Shown: in pieces, positions 1 to 11,086 of the stretch
Layout: each line of letters begins with the position of its first letter
Numbering within the stretch: position 1 is the stretch's first letter
Program-made: the position numbers and the translations under genes
The notes under the pieces: generated by a model
What the model was told of the DNA's origin: nothing
What the model saw: the letters and a program-made list of their open reading frames with translations, nothing else
Databases searched by the model: none
Origin: Flavobacterium shii
GTDB lineage: Bacteria > Bacteroidota > Bacteroidia > Flavobacteriales > Flavobacteriaceae
Direction: 5' to 3'
DNA: 64,000 nt
Assembly (NCBI RefSeq): GCF_025847235.1
Contig: NZ_JAOZEW010000017.1
Location: 1 to 64,000, forward strand

Positions 1-770
1 CGGAGCAATCCTTGATCCGGTAACCAATTGTCAAAGTTCAGTTCGTTTATTGGTAACCGTAACGGTAACAGATCCTGCAACACCAACAACCTTAGACACA
101 ACCCAAGACTTCTGTTTGGTAAATGCGCCAACAGTAGCTAGTCTTCAGGTAAATGAAACAGGAGTAGTTTGGTATACAACAGCAACAGGAGGAGTAGCCT
201 TAGCGCCAACAACAGCTTTAGCTAGCGGATCCTATTACGGAGCAATCCATGATCCAGTAACCAATTGTGAGAGTTCAGTTCGTTTACTAGTAACCGTAAC
301 GGTAACAGACCCTGCAACACCAACAACCTTAGATACAACGCAAGATTTCTGTTTGGTAAATGCGCCAACAGTAGCAAGTCTTCAGGTAAATGAAACAGGA
401 GTAGTTTGGTATACAACAGCAACAGGAGGAGTAGCCTTAGCGCCAACAACGGCATTGGCAAGCGGATCCTATTACGGAGCAATCCTTGATCCGGTAACCA
501 ATTGTCAAAGTTCAGTTCGTTTACTAGTTACAGTAACGGTTAATGATGCAGGAATTCCAACAACAACAACATCGAATCAAACTTTTTGTTTGTCGGCTCT
601 TCCTAAAATTTCGGATCTTCAGGTAAATGAAATAGGAGTAGTTTGGTACAATGCTGCAACGGGAGGAACTCCATTATCGCTACAAACTTTACTAGTTGCC
701 GGAGCTTATTATGCAGCACTACAAAATTCTATTACAGGTTGTCAAAGTAAATCGAGATTAGTTGTACAAG
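1..770 (+). repeat. 237-bp in-frame tandem repeats of the adhesin gene
   Basis: The same sequence block recurs at bases 1, 238 and 475, an exact period of 237 bp or 79 codons. The copies differ by only scattered bases; the first 48 or so bases at 1 and at 475 are identical. A fourth, clearly diverged unit follows at about 545-770. The array continues beyond the left edge, so the copy number is unknown. Confidence 0.93.
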
Positions 771-1684
771 TTAATTTCACAAGTAATGATCCGGTTACAA
801 TAACTTCAAGCAAAGCGGCTCCTTGTGTTTTTGACGAGATTACATATACAACTGCAAGCGGAATGTCAAGCTATAATTGGACAATTACTGGAGGTGGAAC
901 AATTACAGCAGGTGGTCTCGCTACCGATAATTTTGTAACAGTTTCATGGCCAGCAATAGGACCAGCAAGTGTAAATGTTGCTTACTCTAATCAATGTAAT
1001 GAGATAAATAGTAAATTACTTGCCCTGGTTGTTCAGACTTGTTCGGATATAACTATGACTAAGACAGTAGATAATCCTACTCCGAACATTAATGATAAAG
1101 TGACTTTTACAGTTACAGTTAATAACGTTGGATCTGGAAACTTTATAAATACAATAGTTAGTGAAATTATACCAACTGGTTATAATTTTATAAGTGCACA
1201 AACTAGTACTGGTATATACAGTAATACAACGGGAGAATGGAATATCCCAACATTAAATGCAACTGAAAGTGCTACACTTACTGTAGTAGTTCAGGTATTA
1301 CCAACAGGAAATTATTTAAATGTAGCATCAATTCTTATTTCAGATCCTATAGATTCTGATATATTAAATAACCATGCTGAAGCATTTGTAACTCCTGTAT
1401 GTTTAGTAGTTTATAATGAGTTTACTCCTAACAATGATGGTGCTAATGATGTTTTCAAAATAGATTGTATTGAGAATTATCCAAATAATAGCCTAAATGT
1501 TTATAACAGATATGGAGTATTGGTTTATAAACAAGACCATTATAATAATGATTGGGACGGGACAGCCAATGTTTCAGGATCAATTAATAGAGGAGATAAA
1601 TTACCAGCGGGCACATATTATTATGTTCTAGACATTGGTGCAGATGGGGGAGCTAAAACAGGTTGGTTATCTATAATAAGATAA
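1..1684 (+). CDS. Gliding-motility-type adhesin, C-terminal part (T9SS type B sorting domain)
   Basis: The reading frame is open from base 2 to the stop at 1682-1684, so the start lies left of the window; about 560 residues are visible. The first part is an array of 79-residue repeats (237 bp each) containing a VNETGVVWYTTATGG core and two cysteines per unit, followed by a diverged unit (about 545-770). Next come a PKD/Ig-like stretch (about 780-1035) and a DUF11-like domain (about 1042-1380, with TVDNPTPNINDKVTFTVTV). The end (about 1396-1684) is the CHU_C or gliding-motility-associated C-terminal domain (FTPNNDGANDVF, WDGTANV, LPAGTYYYVLD), known to direct proteins through the type IX system. 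The inferred product is a large secreted or cell-surface adhesin. The PorP/SprF gene 49 bp downstream supports this, because type B substrates are often encoded beside an SprF-like partner. Confidence 0.9.
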   Translation, partial: GAILDPVTNCQSSVRLLVTVTVTDPATPTTLDTTQDFCLVNAPTVASLQVNETGVVWYTTATGGVALAPTTALASGSYYGAIHDPVTNCESSVRLLVTVTVTDPATPTTLDTTQDFCLVNAPTVASLQVNETGVVWYTTATGGVALAPTTALASGSYYGAILDPVTNCQSSVRLLVTVTVNDAGIPTTTTSNQTFCLSALPKISDLQVNEIGVVWYNAATGGTPLSLQTLLVAGAYYAALQNSITGCQSKSRLVVQVNFTSNDPVTITSSKAAPCVFDEITYTTASGMSSYNWTITGGGTITAGGLATDNFVTVSWPAIGPASVNVAYSNQCNEINSKLLALVVQTCSDITMTKTVDNPTPNINDKVTFTVTVNNVGSGNFINTIVSEIIPTGYNFISAQTSTGIYSNTTGEWNIPTLNATESATLTVVVQVLPTGNYLNVASILISDPIDSDILNNHAEAFVTPVCLVVYNEFTPNNDGANDVFKIDCIENYPNNSLNVYNRYGVLVYKQDHYNNDWDGTANVSGSINRGDKLPAGTYYYVLDIGADGGAKTGWLSIIR

Positions 1685-1733
1685 CCTCCTGTAACCATAA
1701 ATCATCAAATTAAATTAACTAAATAGTTATAGT

Positions 1734-2666
1734 ATGAAACTAAGTATAAAATTTATAGAGTCCTGTTTTTTGATAGTTTGCGGGTTTGTATCATTCATTG
1801 CAAATGCGCAACAAGACCCAGAATATACGCAGTACATGTACAACACAATGGTTGTTAACCCAGCTTATGCAGGATCTTCAGGCTATCTGGAGGCAGTATT
1901 ATTACATCGATCCCAATGGGTTGGTATTGATGGTGCTCCTCAAACACAATCGTTCTCTATACAATCGCCATTAAGAAATGAAAAAATAGGTTTAGGTCTA
2001 AGCGTAGTTAATGATAAACTTGGCCCTTCAAATGAACTATATATGGATGGGAATTTCTCCTATTCTTTGGCTTTGGGGTATGAAAAGAGACTTGCATTTG
2101 GATTAAGAGCCGGGATGCGAATGATGAATATAGATTGGTCAAAAGGGAGATATTATGATAATAATGATGTTTTGTTAAATACTAATATCAATAATGTTGT
2201 TAAACCGTCAATAGGAGCAGGTATTTACTATTATACAGATCGATGGTACGTGGGAGCATCCGTTCCTAGTTTTATAAGAAGTGATTATTATGACGATGTT
2301 CAGGAATCGATCGATTATGCCAGATTGCATTATTATCTTATGGGAGGTTATGTATTTGATTTGAGCCCAAGCTTGAAATTTAAGCCTACATTTTTGGCCA
2401 AAGCAGTAAGTGGAGCGCCAATCTCAGTAGATGTCTCTGCCAATTTTATGATTCAGGAAAAAGTAGTATTGGGAGTGTCTTATCGTTTTGATGATTCGGT
2501 TAGTGCATTGGTAGGATTTCAAATTTCGCCAAGTTTTTATATCGGATATTCGTATGATTATACCGTAACCAATTTGAATAAATATAATGATGGTTCTCAT
2601 GAATTTATATTACGCTATCAGTTTCATAAAGACCCTAGTAAAATTAAATCTCCAAGATTCTTCTAA
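1734..2666 (+). CDS. PorP/SprF family type IX secretion system membrane protein
   Basis: The 310-residue protein has a signal peptide ending near IANA-QQ (residue 25). It then carries the PorP/SprF hallmark region (DPEYTQYMYNTMVVNPAYAG and HRSQWVGIDGAPQT) and repeated aromatic beta-strands of an outer-membrane barrel. The family includes P. gingivalis PorP and F. johnsoniae SprF. SprF-type paralogs work with a neighbouring large type B adhesin. It lies 49 bp after the adhesin and 11 bp before the OmpA gene, so the three probably form one operon. It is most likely a substrate-dedicated paralog rather than the core PorP, inferred from context. ATG at 1734 is chosen because it gives a complete signal peptide. 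Confidence 0.9.
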   Translation: MKLSIKFIESCFLIVCGFVSFIANAQQDPEYTQYMYNTMVVNPAYAGSSGYLEAVLLHRSQWVGIDGAPQTQSFSIQSPLRNEKIGLGLSVVNDKLGPSNELYMDGNFSYSLALGYEKRLAFGLRAGMRMMNIDWSKGRYYDNNDVLLNTNINNVVKPSIGAGIYYYTDRWYVGASVPSFIRSDYYDDVQESIDYARLHYYLMGGYVFDLSPSLKFKPTFLAKAVSGAPISVDVSANFMIQEKVVLGVSYRFDDSVSALVGFQISPSFYIGYSYDYTVTNLNKYNDGSHEFILRYQFHKDPSKIKSPRFF

Positions 2667-2677
2667 AAAACCGACTT

Positions 2678-4612
2678 ATGAAAAAGATTTATATACTAAG
2701 TTTACTATTTAGTTTCGTGTCTGTATTAGCGCAAACAAATTTGAAAAAAGCCGATGCTCTATTTAAAAACTACTCCTATGTAGATGCTGCAAAAGCCTAT
2801 GATGAGTGTTTGCAAAATATAAAAAACCCATCGGTACAGACCTTAAAAAATGCTGCCGACTCCTATTATTTTATTTCAGATAATCGAAATGCATTAAAAT
2901 GGTATCAAAAACTATATGAGATACAAGGCGATAATATGGCAGATATTTACTATTTGCGATATATTCAATCGATGAAAGGAGTAATGGATTATCAAAGTGC
3001 AGATAAAGTCACAAAAGAATACCTAAATAAAAAAGGAGATCAAAAGGAGATTAACAGGTATGTATATCAAAAGAAATTATTAGATAGTTTAGCAAAAGTA
3101 AAATCGCTTTATACTATAAAGAACCTTGATATTAATACGGATAAATCCGATTTTGGAGCCACTTTTTATGGAGATAAAATAGTATTTGCATCAGCAAGAG
3201 ATACAGCCAATTTTGATAAAAAACTATATAATTGGACTAAACAGCCATTCTTAAATTTATACGTAGCCGAAAGAAGTGCTATCGATGGGAATTTATTTAA
3301 TGAAACTATTTTTATACCCAATGTGATGTCCAAGTACCATGAGGCCACGGCAACGTTTAGCCCAGATTGGAAAACGATGTATTACACCACAAACATTCTT
3401 AAAAAGAAAAAATTAGTTATTGATGAATCAAAAGTTAATAATTTTCAAATAATAAAAGGAACAATAGACGGTGGTAAGCTCATTAAAACCGAAAAAGTAT
3501 TCTTTGATAGTGATAAATATTCAGTAGGGCATCCTTTTTTAAGTGATGATGGTAAAATGCTGTTTTTTGCATCGGATATGCCAGGGGGATATGGAGAAAC
3601 AGATTTATATCTTGTAAGGATTGCTGCTGATGGTACAATGAGCTCTCCGCAAAATTTAGGACCTACTATTAATACGATTGGTAACGATGTTTTTCCTTTT
3701 TATAGAAACGGAACACTTTATTTTTCTTCAGATGGGCATTATGGATTAGGAGATTTGGATGTCTATGAAAGTAAACTTACAGGTGAATTAAATTTCTCAG
3801 TTCCAAGAAATTTAGGAGCTCCAATAAATAGTAATAAAGATGATTTTGCCTATATAGTTGATTCTAAAGATAGCTACGGTTATTTTTCTTCAAATCGTGC
3901 TCAGGGAAAAGGAGATGATGATATTTATTATTTTACCAAAGCAAAACCTATCTGTAATCAAATAGTTTCCGGTAAAGCGATAAACACTAAAACCAAGAAA
4001 GGTATAGATGACGCTTTTATTATAGCTTATGATGTTTATGACGCTGTTATTAATGAGACAAGAACCGATATAGACGGAAATTATACATTGGAAGTTCCTT
4101 GTAGTAAAAGAATCAAAGTAACTGCATCTAAGCCAAACTTTAGTGGAGATGAAAAATATATTGAAACTACAAAAGATAATAATGGAGAAATAAAAGACGT
4201 TAATTTTTATCTTAGTAATTATGATGATTTAGTAGTGAAAAAAGATGGCGTCGAAAAAGTAGATATTAATCCGATTTTCTTCGATTACGATAAATACAAT
4301 ATTAATCCTCAAGCTGCTACCGAACTGGATAAAGTTGTTTTTGTGTTGCAAAAATTCCCAAAGATTAGAATTAAAATTGAGTCACATACAGACTCAAGAG
4401 GTAGTGATTCTTATAATTTGAAACTTTCGGATGAGAGAGCCAAATCAACAGAAAGGTATATTCTTTCAAAAGGGATAGAGCCTTCAAGAATTGCAAGTGC
4501 TATTGGTTATGGAGCAAGAAGATTAGTGAACAGATGTAAAAAAGGCGTAAAATGCACTGAAGCAGAGCATCTTGCTAATAGACGTTCGGATTTTATTATA
4601 ATAGAAAAATAA
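2678..4612 (+). CDS. OmpA family protein with TPR-like, PD40 and CarboxypepD_reg domains
   Basis: The 644-residue protein has a signal peptide (about 1-18, ending SVLAQ). A TPR-like helical region follows (about 20-130, DALFKNYSYVDAAKAYDECL). A WD40-like PD40 beta-propeller covers about 165-410, with repeated FASDMPGGYGETDLY-type blades. A carboxypeptidase regulatory-like fold lies at about 425-515 (GKAINTKTKKGIDDAF). A C-terminal OmpA peptidoglycan-binding domain (about 535-644) has IFFDYDKYNINPQAATELD and HTDSRGSDSYNLKLSDERA. This architecture is typical of proteins encoded next to SprF-like genes in Flavobacteriia. The inferred role is anchoring the secreted adhesin or its partner to the cell wall. 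It is the last gene before a strong terminator. Confidence 0.9.
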   Translation: MKKIYILSLLFSFVSVLAQTNLKKADALFKNYSYVDAAKAYDECLQNIKNPSVQTLKNAADSYYFISDNRNALKWYQKLYEIQGDNMADIYYLRYIQSMKGVMDYQSADKVTKEYLNKKGDQKEINRYVYQKKLLDSLAKVKSLYTIKNLDINTDKSDFGATFYGDKIVFASARDTANFDKKLYNWTKQPFLNLYVAERSAIDGNLFNETIFIPNVMSKYHEATATFSPDWKTMYYTTNILKKKKLVIDESKVNNFQIIKGTIDGGKLIKTEKVFFDSDKYSVGHPFLSDDGKMLFFASDMPGGYGETDLYLVRIAADGTMSSPQNLGPTINTIGNDVFPFYRNGTLYFSSDGHYGLGDLDVYESKLTGELNFSVPRNLGAPINSNKDDFAYIVDSKDSYGYFSSNRAQGKGDDDIYYFTKAKPICNQIVSGKAINTKTKKGIDDAFIIAYDVYDAVINETRTDIDGNYTLEVPCSKRIKVTASKPNFSGDEKYIETTKDNNGEIKDVNFYLSNYDDLVVKKDGVEKVDINPIFFDYDKYNINPQAATELDKVVFVLQKFPKIRIKIESHTDSRGSDSYNLKLSDERAKSTERYILSKGIEPSRIASAIGYGARRLVNRCKKGVKCTEAEHLANRRSDFIIIEK

Positions 4613-4630
4613 TTCTTAAAATACTTTATG

Positions 4631-4659
4631 AAAACCACTCCGAAAAGAGTGGTTTTTTT
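4631..4659 (+). terminator. Intrinsic terminator after the OmpA/PD40 gene
   Basis: A stem of AAAACCACTC pairing with GAGTGGTTTT encloses a 6-base loop and is followed by a T run. It lies 18 bp after the stop at 4612 and closes the adhesin-sprF-ompA unit. Confidence 0.85.
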
Positions 4660-4711
4660 GTTTTTAATTATAATTTTGAATGCTTATTTTAGACAAACTT
4701 TTTTAGAATAG

Positions 4712-6742
<2,031 letters not shown>

Positions 6743-6818
6743 TAACCATCATTTTTATTAGTTTACTTGTTATTGTTAAGACTAATAATGAATGATTATC
6801 GAAAAATAAAATTAATAA

Positions 6819-6856
6819 AAAACGACTATTTGCCAGTAGCAATAGTCGTTTTATTT
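6819..6856 (+). terminator. Terminator after ligA
   Basis: A 12-bp perfect stem (AAAACGACTATT / AATAGTCGTTTT) with a 10-base loop is followed by TATTTTTAT. It is probably bidirectional, because the - strand genes converge on it. Confidence 0.8.
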
Positions 6857-6932
6857 TTATATACCTTTATATCTGTTCTCGGTTACAATATGAGAAAGTA
6901 GGCGAAAATTATTAAAGAATCGAAACTTTTCG

Positions 6933-7844
6933 TTAAACAATAATTGATTTTCCCTGAGACGATTTAGTCTTATCATTATTAAGATAAAAATCGATTCTTC
7001 CCAAGTTAATTCCATAACAGCCTACCTGATTAACCAATACATCTTCACCTGCTTTATTTTTTACAATAGTAGGTTTGTCAAGAAAAGTATGCGTGTGTCC
7101 ACCAATTATTAAATCAATATCTTGAGTTTGTTCCGCTAATTTTAAATCACACATTTTATTAGGTTCATCTCTGTATTTGTAACCTAAATGTGATAAGCAA
7201 ATTACAAGATCACATTTTTGTTCTTTTTTAAGAATGCGAACCATATCGTGAGCTGTTTCTACAGGATCATTAAAAATGGTTTCTTTATACATTAATTTGT
7301 CTACTAAACCATCAAGCTGAATTCCCAAACCAAAAACACCTATTTTAATACCATCTTTATTAAAAATTTTGTATGGTTTTACAAGTCCGTCCATTACAGT
7401 ATTTTTAAAATCGTAGTTAGATGAAATGAATTCAAATTTTGCATGAGGCATTTGCGCATATAATCCTTCAACACCATTATCAAAATCATGGTTACCTATT
7501 GTAGAAGCATCATATTTCATCATGCTCATCAATTTAAACTCTAATTCACCACCATAATAATTAAAATAGGGAGTTCCTTGAAAAATATCACCAGCATCCA
7601 ATAAAAGGACATTAGGGTTTTCTTTACGGATAACATCAATTAATGCAGCACGTCTAGATACACCACCCATATTTGCATTACGAGGATCATCTGCAGGAAA
7701 AGGATCAATATGACTGTGAACATCATTGGTATGTAATATGGTTATGTGCTTAACATCGGCAGATGTAAAACTACTCATAGATAAACCCAAACTCAATAAT
7801 GCTGTACTTGCAGCGGTTTTTTCAATAAAATCTCTTCTTTTCAT
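6933..7844 (-). CDS. Metallophosphatase domain protein (5'-nucleotidase N-terminal half)
   Basis: This 303-residue protein is calcineurin-like. Motifs are ILHTNDVHSH (metal site I), DAGDIFQGTPYF, the GNHDFDNG motif and GGHTHTF. The N-terminus MKRRDFIEKTAAS resembles a twin-arginine signal, so export is likely. It matches the N-terminal catalytic domain of UshA-type 5'-nucleotidases, which hydrolyse nucleotides or UDP-sugars, but stops before the substrate-binding C-terminal domain. That domain is encoded by the gene directly upstream on the same strand (7907-8692), 62 bp away. The two products probably act together, which is inference. Confidence 0.88.
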   Translation of the reverse strand: MKRRDFIEKTAASTALLSLGLSMSSFTSADVKHITILHTNDVHSHIDPFPADDPRNANMGGVSRRAALIDVIRKENPNVLLLDAGDIFQGTPYFNYYGGELEFKLMSMMKYDASTIGNHDFDNGVEGLYAQMPHAKFEFISSNYDFKNTVMDGLVKPYKIFNKDGIKIGVFGLGIQLDGLVDKLMYKETIFNDPVETAHDMVRILKKEQKCDLVICLSHLGYKYRDEPNKMCDLKLAEQTQDIDLIIGGHTHTFLDKPTIVKNKAGEDVLVNQVGCYGINLGRIDFYLNNDKTKSSQGKSIIV

Positions 7845-7906
7845 TTTAATTTATTTTGCGGTAAAACGCCCGAACTTAAAGTCCTTCAATATTTTTTTTC
7901 TAATAA

Positions 7907-8692
7907 TTATTTTAGTTGTTCAGTAACACGTACATCTTTAGGTACCGGAATTGTATCAACTTGTTTAAAATAATCAATCAGCATGTTTCTTAGTTTATAA
8001 TCTAGGTCATATTTTTGAACGCCTTTTTTAAAGAAATTCATGTTATCGCCACCATTAGCCAAATAATCATTTGTTGCAACATAATATATTCTGTCTTTTT
8101 CAAGAGGTTTTCCCTGAACCAGGATGTTTGTTGCAGTGTTGTCTTTGGTTATTGTAAAAGTCATACCAGATATAGGATGTGGTTTTTTCTCACCAATAAA
8201 ATAAGAAATCATATCCAGGACTTGTTGCTCTTTTAAAGCTACAACTACCAGGCTGTTTTCAAAAGGCATTATTTCGAATGCAGTTCTCGATGTAACATTC
8301 CCTTTAGGAAGTATTGCACGAATACCACCGTGATTAAGGAAACAAATATCGATATCTTTTTTCTCTCTGGCTTTAAAAACCAAGTTACCTCTTTGTAAGC
8401 AGATATCGGCCATTAGGTTACCAATTGTTGTTTGCCATTTTCCAGTACTCTTATCTAATGTTTCTGGACAATAAGCAAGTACACTATCCAGATCTTTATT
8501 GATATGATCTCTGTAAGGTTTGATGAAATTTTCTATTTCAGGAGTTTGGCTTTGAGTACCGGAAATAGGAATTAGTTTACCTTCTATTTTAGAAACCTGA
8601 TAATTTTGTTTGCTACAGGATACCCCGAAAAAAAGTGTTAAGAATATAACAAAAAGTTTTAAAAATCCGTTATACTTTTTTAGTTTTACCAT
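7907..8692 (-). CDS. 5'-nucleotidase C-terminal domain lipoprotein
   Basis: The 261-residue protein has a lipoprotein signal (hydrophobic stretch, then GVSCSK with a lipid-attachable Cys near 26). The rest is the 5'-nucleotidase C-terminal domain: NLMADICLQRG, FLNHGGIRAILPKGNVT, FEIMPFENSLVVV and ATNDYLANGGDNMNFF. These residues bind the nucleoside in UshA-type enzymes. The metal-binding catalytic domain is absent here and is supplied by the downstream gene 6933-7844. It is inferred to be membrane-anchored in the periplasm. Its start is divergent from 8740. Confidence 0.88.
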   Translation of the reverse strand: MVKLKKYNGFLKLFVIFLTLFFGVSCSKQNYQVSKIEGKLIPISGTQSQTPEIENFIKPYRDHINKDLDSVLAYCPETLDKSTGKWQTTIGNLMADICLQRGNLVFKAREKKDIDICFLNHGGIRAILPKGNVTSRTAFEIMPFENSLVVVALKEQQVLDMISYFIGEKKPHPISGMTFTITKDNTATNILVQGKPLEKDRIYYVATNDYLANGGDNMNFFKKGVQKYDLDYKLRNMLIDYFKQVDTIPVPKDVRVTEQLK

Positions 8693-8713
8693 CTTAAATG
8701 CGACTTAAATAAT

Positions 8714-8721
8714 TAATTTTG
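8714..8721 (+). promoter_or_regulatory. Candidate -7 element (TAATTTTG) for the 8740-15198 run
   Basis: It is an exact match to the Bacteroidota -7 consensus TAnnTTTG, 18 bp before the ATG at 8740. No TTG lies at the usual spacing upstream, so the call is moderate. Confidence 0.4.
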
Positions 8722-8739
8722 TAATCTGGTAAAAGTACT

Positions 8740-9264
8740 ATGTTTTTAAATTATACAAAGGTTTTTTTTGTAAAAAAATCATTAAGGAAAAATCTTGATA
8801 ATGTAAAGAACAGTTCATTTACTACCGATATCCAAACGGTTGGTTTACTTTTAGATGAAAGTTATTTTTCGGAAAAAGAAGCTTTGTTAGCCGAGTTGGT
8901 ATCAAAAGGAATTGTTGAAAAGAACATCAGAATGATTGTTTATAAAGATAAATTCAATAAAAAAGAAACGTATTCATATCCTACATTTGGTATTGAACAC
9001 TTAAATTGGAATGGAACGATTACGGAACCTTTTTTGAATGACTTTATGAATGAAAAGTTCGATTTACTAATAAGTTATTATGATATCGAAAAAGTAATGT
9101 TGATGTTTGTGACAAGTAATTCAAAAGCTAAATTCAAAGTTGGTTTTGCATCAATTGATAAAAGATTAAATCGATTGATGATTAATACCAATGTTCGGGA
9201 CTATAAAGTTTTCGTGAATGAATTGTTTAAATATTTAAAGAACATTAAACAAAATATAATTTAA
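8740..9264 (+). CDS. Conserved Flavobacteriia protein, DUF6913-like
   Basis: The 174-residue soluble protein has no signal peptide. I recognise it only as the hypothetical protein that usually precedes dapA in Flavobacterium (DUF6913-like, from memory). It has a basic N-terminus ([13 protein letters not shown]), then alternating strands and helices such as [11 protein letters not shown] and [18 protein letters not shown]. It ends one base before dapA, so the two are almost certainly co-transcribed. No catalytic motif is evident and the function is unknown. Confidence 0.7.
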   Translation: MFLNYTKVFFVKKSLRKNLDNVKNSSFTTDIQTVGLLLDESYFSEKEALLAELVSKGIVEKNIRMIVYKDKFNKKETYSYPTFGIEHLNWNGTITEPFLNDFMNEKFDLLISYYDIEKVMLMFVTSNSKAKFKVGFASIDKRLNRLMINTNVRDYKVFVNELFKYLKNIKQNII

Positions 9265-9265
9265 T

Positions 9266-10147
9266 ATGCAATCATTAATAGGAACAGGCGTTGCACTAGT
9301 AACTCCTTTTAAAGAAGATTTTTCAATTGATACAGAAGCATTACAAAGAATAGTTAATTTTTCAGTAGATGGAGGAATTGAATATCTTGTGGTTATGGGT
9401 ACAACTGCCGAAAATGCAACATTGACTCATGACGAAAAGGAGCTTGTTATATCGACCGTTATTAATGCAAATAAAGGAAGATTGCCTTTGGTGCTTGGAG
9501 TAGGAGGTAATAATACAATGCAGGTTGTAGAAGAATTGAAAACTAGAGATTTCTCAGCTTTTGAAGCAATACTTTCAGTGTCTCCTTATTATAATAAGCC
9601 AACTCAGGAAGGTATTTATCAGCATTTTAAAGCTATTGCAGAGGCATCACCGATACCGGTAATTCTATATAATGTTCCGGGAAGAACATCTAGTAATATG
9701 TTGCCATCTACAGTGATACGTTTGGCAAATGATTTTGCAAATGTAGTTGCGATAAAAGAGGCTGCAGGGGATATTGTACAAGCAATGCAATTGCTTAAAA
9801 ATAAACCGAGTGATTTTCTCGTTATATCAGGAGATGATATGATTGCTTTGCCGATGATTTTAGCAGGAGGTTCAGGAGTTATATCGGTTATTGGGCAAGG
9901 TTTTCCAAAAGAATTTTCCGAAATGATTCGTTTAGGGTTGAATAGAAAAGTAAATGAGGCATTTAAAACACAATACTTTTTGTCAGATTGTATTGATATG
10001 ATTTTTGAGCAAGGTAATCCAGCAGGAATAAAACAAGTGTTCAAATCACTTGGTATTGCTGAGAATATAGTAAGATTGCCACTTGTGCCAGTTGATGAGT
10101 CGCTTGCTAATCGTATTAATGAATTTGTTAAAAAAAGCATTAAATAA
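9266..10147 (+). CDS. dapA: 4-hydroxy-tetrahydrodipicolinate synthase DapA
   Basis: The 293-residue TIM-barrel enzyme condenses pyruvate with aspartate semialdehyde, the first committed step to lysine and diaminopimelate. Motifs include GTTAEN near residue 45, [11 protein letters not shown], the catalytic Tyr135 in ILYNVPGR and the Schiff-base Lys164 in [10 protein letters not shown]. Length and motifs are typical. It is closely coupled to the DUF6913-like gene upstream. BamD follows after a 136-bp gap that contains its own promoter. Confidence 0.96.
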   Translation: MQSLIGTGVALVTPFKEDFSIDTEALQRIVNFSVDGGIEYLVVMGTTAENATLTHDEKELVISTVINANKGRLPLVLGVGGNNTMQVVEELKTRDFSAFEAILSVSPYYNKPTQEGIYQHFKAIAEASPIPVILYNVPGRTSSNMLPSTVIRLANDFANVVAIKEAAGDIVQAMQLLKNKPSDFLVISGDDMIALPMILAGGSGVISVIGQGFPKEFSEMIRLGLNRKVNEAFKTQYFLSDCIDMIFEQGNPAGIKQVFKSLGIAENIVRLPLVPVDESLANRINEFVKKSIK

Positions 10148-10186
10148 AAATAAAAAACGAGGTATTTTATTATACTAAAAAATATT

Positions 10187-10216
10187 TTGTAGTAGCTAAA
10201 TTAATAACTAAATTTG
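10187..10216 (+). promoter_or_regulatory. Promoter of bamD operon (TTG-N19-TAAATTTG)
   Basis: TTG at 10187-10189 and TAAATTTG at 10209-10216 are separated by 19 bp, a full match to the Flavobacterium promoter pattern. Transcription would start about 6 bases later, giving a leader of about 60 nt. That leader contains the 7-bp hairpin CACCGAA/TTCGGTG just upstream of the ATG at 10284. Confidence 0.75.
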
Positions 10217-10283
10217 CCACCGAAACTTCGGTGTGGTTTTACTTGGATATAAACATCCTGGGAATCATAATAAAAGTAAAAAA

Positions 10284-11078
10284 ATGAAAAAAATAATATC
10301 TGTATTGTTTGTCGTTGTTCTTTTTTGTTCTTGTAGTGATTATCAAAAAGCACTAAAAAGTGATGATGTAGCAACAAAATTCGAAGTGGCAACAAAATTG
10401 TATGACGCAGGAAAGTATACCAAAGCAATTCGATTGTTTGAGCAACTTGCAACATCTTATAGAGGAAAACCTCAGGCAGAGAAATTATTTTATATGTTTT
10501 CACAGTCATATTATAAGACAAAACAGTATTATTTAGCAGGATACCAGTTTGAAAGTTTTGTTTCTGGATATCCAAGAAGTGAAAAAGTAGAAGAAGCAGC
10601 TTATCTAGGAGCCAAAAGTTATTCGATGCTATCGCCAAGATATAGCTTAGATCAGGCAGATACTAATAAAGCGATTGATAAATTACAGGCTTTTATAGAT
10701 AATTATCCGAATTCAAAATATATAGTAGAAGCTAATACTAGTCTTAAGGTATTAACTACCAAATTAGAGAAAAAAGCATATGAAAATGCAAAAGGATATA
10801 ATACTATTTCTGATTTTAAATCAGCAATAGTGGCATTTGATAATTTCGTAGCCGATTATCCTGGAACAGAATTCAAAGAAGATGCATTGTATTATAAATT
10901 TGATTCAGCTTACCAATTAGCAATTAATAGTATTTCTGCTAAAATGGAAGATCGTTTAAAAGTTGCCAAAACAGCTTATTCGAATTTAATGAAATATAAA
11001 AGTGATACTCATTACAAAGTGAAAGCTGATGAGATGAATGCGAGAGTTGAAAAAGAGTTACAAAATTTTACTAAATAA
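10284..11078 (+). CDS. bamD: Outer membrane protein assembly factor BamD
   Basis: The 264-residue lipoprotein has signal KKIISVLFVVVLFCSC with a lipidated Cys near residue 17-18. TPR motifs follow (TKLYDAGKYTKAIRLFEQL, AGYQFESFVSGYPRSEKVEEAAY, KLQAFIDNYPNSKY), as in BamD/ComL of the beta-barrel assembly machine. The start at 10284 is preferred over the in-frame 10233. It begins the lipoprotein signal, and the promoter at 10187-10216 would leave 10233 almost on the mRNA end. It begins the bamD-rpoZ-coaBC-porD-recN run. Confidence 0.93.
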   Translation: MKKIISVLFVVVLFCSCSDYQKALKSDDVATKFEVATKLYDAGKYTKAIRLFEQLATSYRGKPQAEKLFYMFSQSYYKTKQYYLAGYQFESFVSGYPRSEKVEEAAYLGAKSYSMLSPRYSLDQADTNKAIDKLQAFIDNYPNSKYIVEANTSLKVLTTKLEKKAYENAKGYNTISDFKSAIVAFDNFVADYPGTEFKEDALYYKFDSAYQLAINSISAKMEDRLKVAKTAYSNLMKYKSDTHYKVKADEMNARVEKELQNFTK

Positions 11079-11086
11079 ATAAAGTC

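Noticed and set aside
222-482. Leucine-rich - strand ORF antisense to the adhesin repeats
   Set aside because: It follows the repeat period and has low-complexity composition; it is the antisense of a threonine/valine-rich coding repeat.
1-770. CRISPR-like array
   Set aside because: The repeats are 237 bp, in frame and without spacers; they are protein-coding.
9619-10140. 173-codon - strand ORF over dapA
   Set aside because: It lies wholly within a clear dapA coding sequence with intact catalytic residues; no family features of its own.
10201-10638. 145-codon - strand ORF over the bamD promoter and gene
   Set aside because: It overlaps the canonical promoter and the bamD lipoprotein signal; composition is low complexity.
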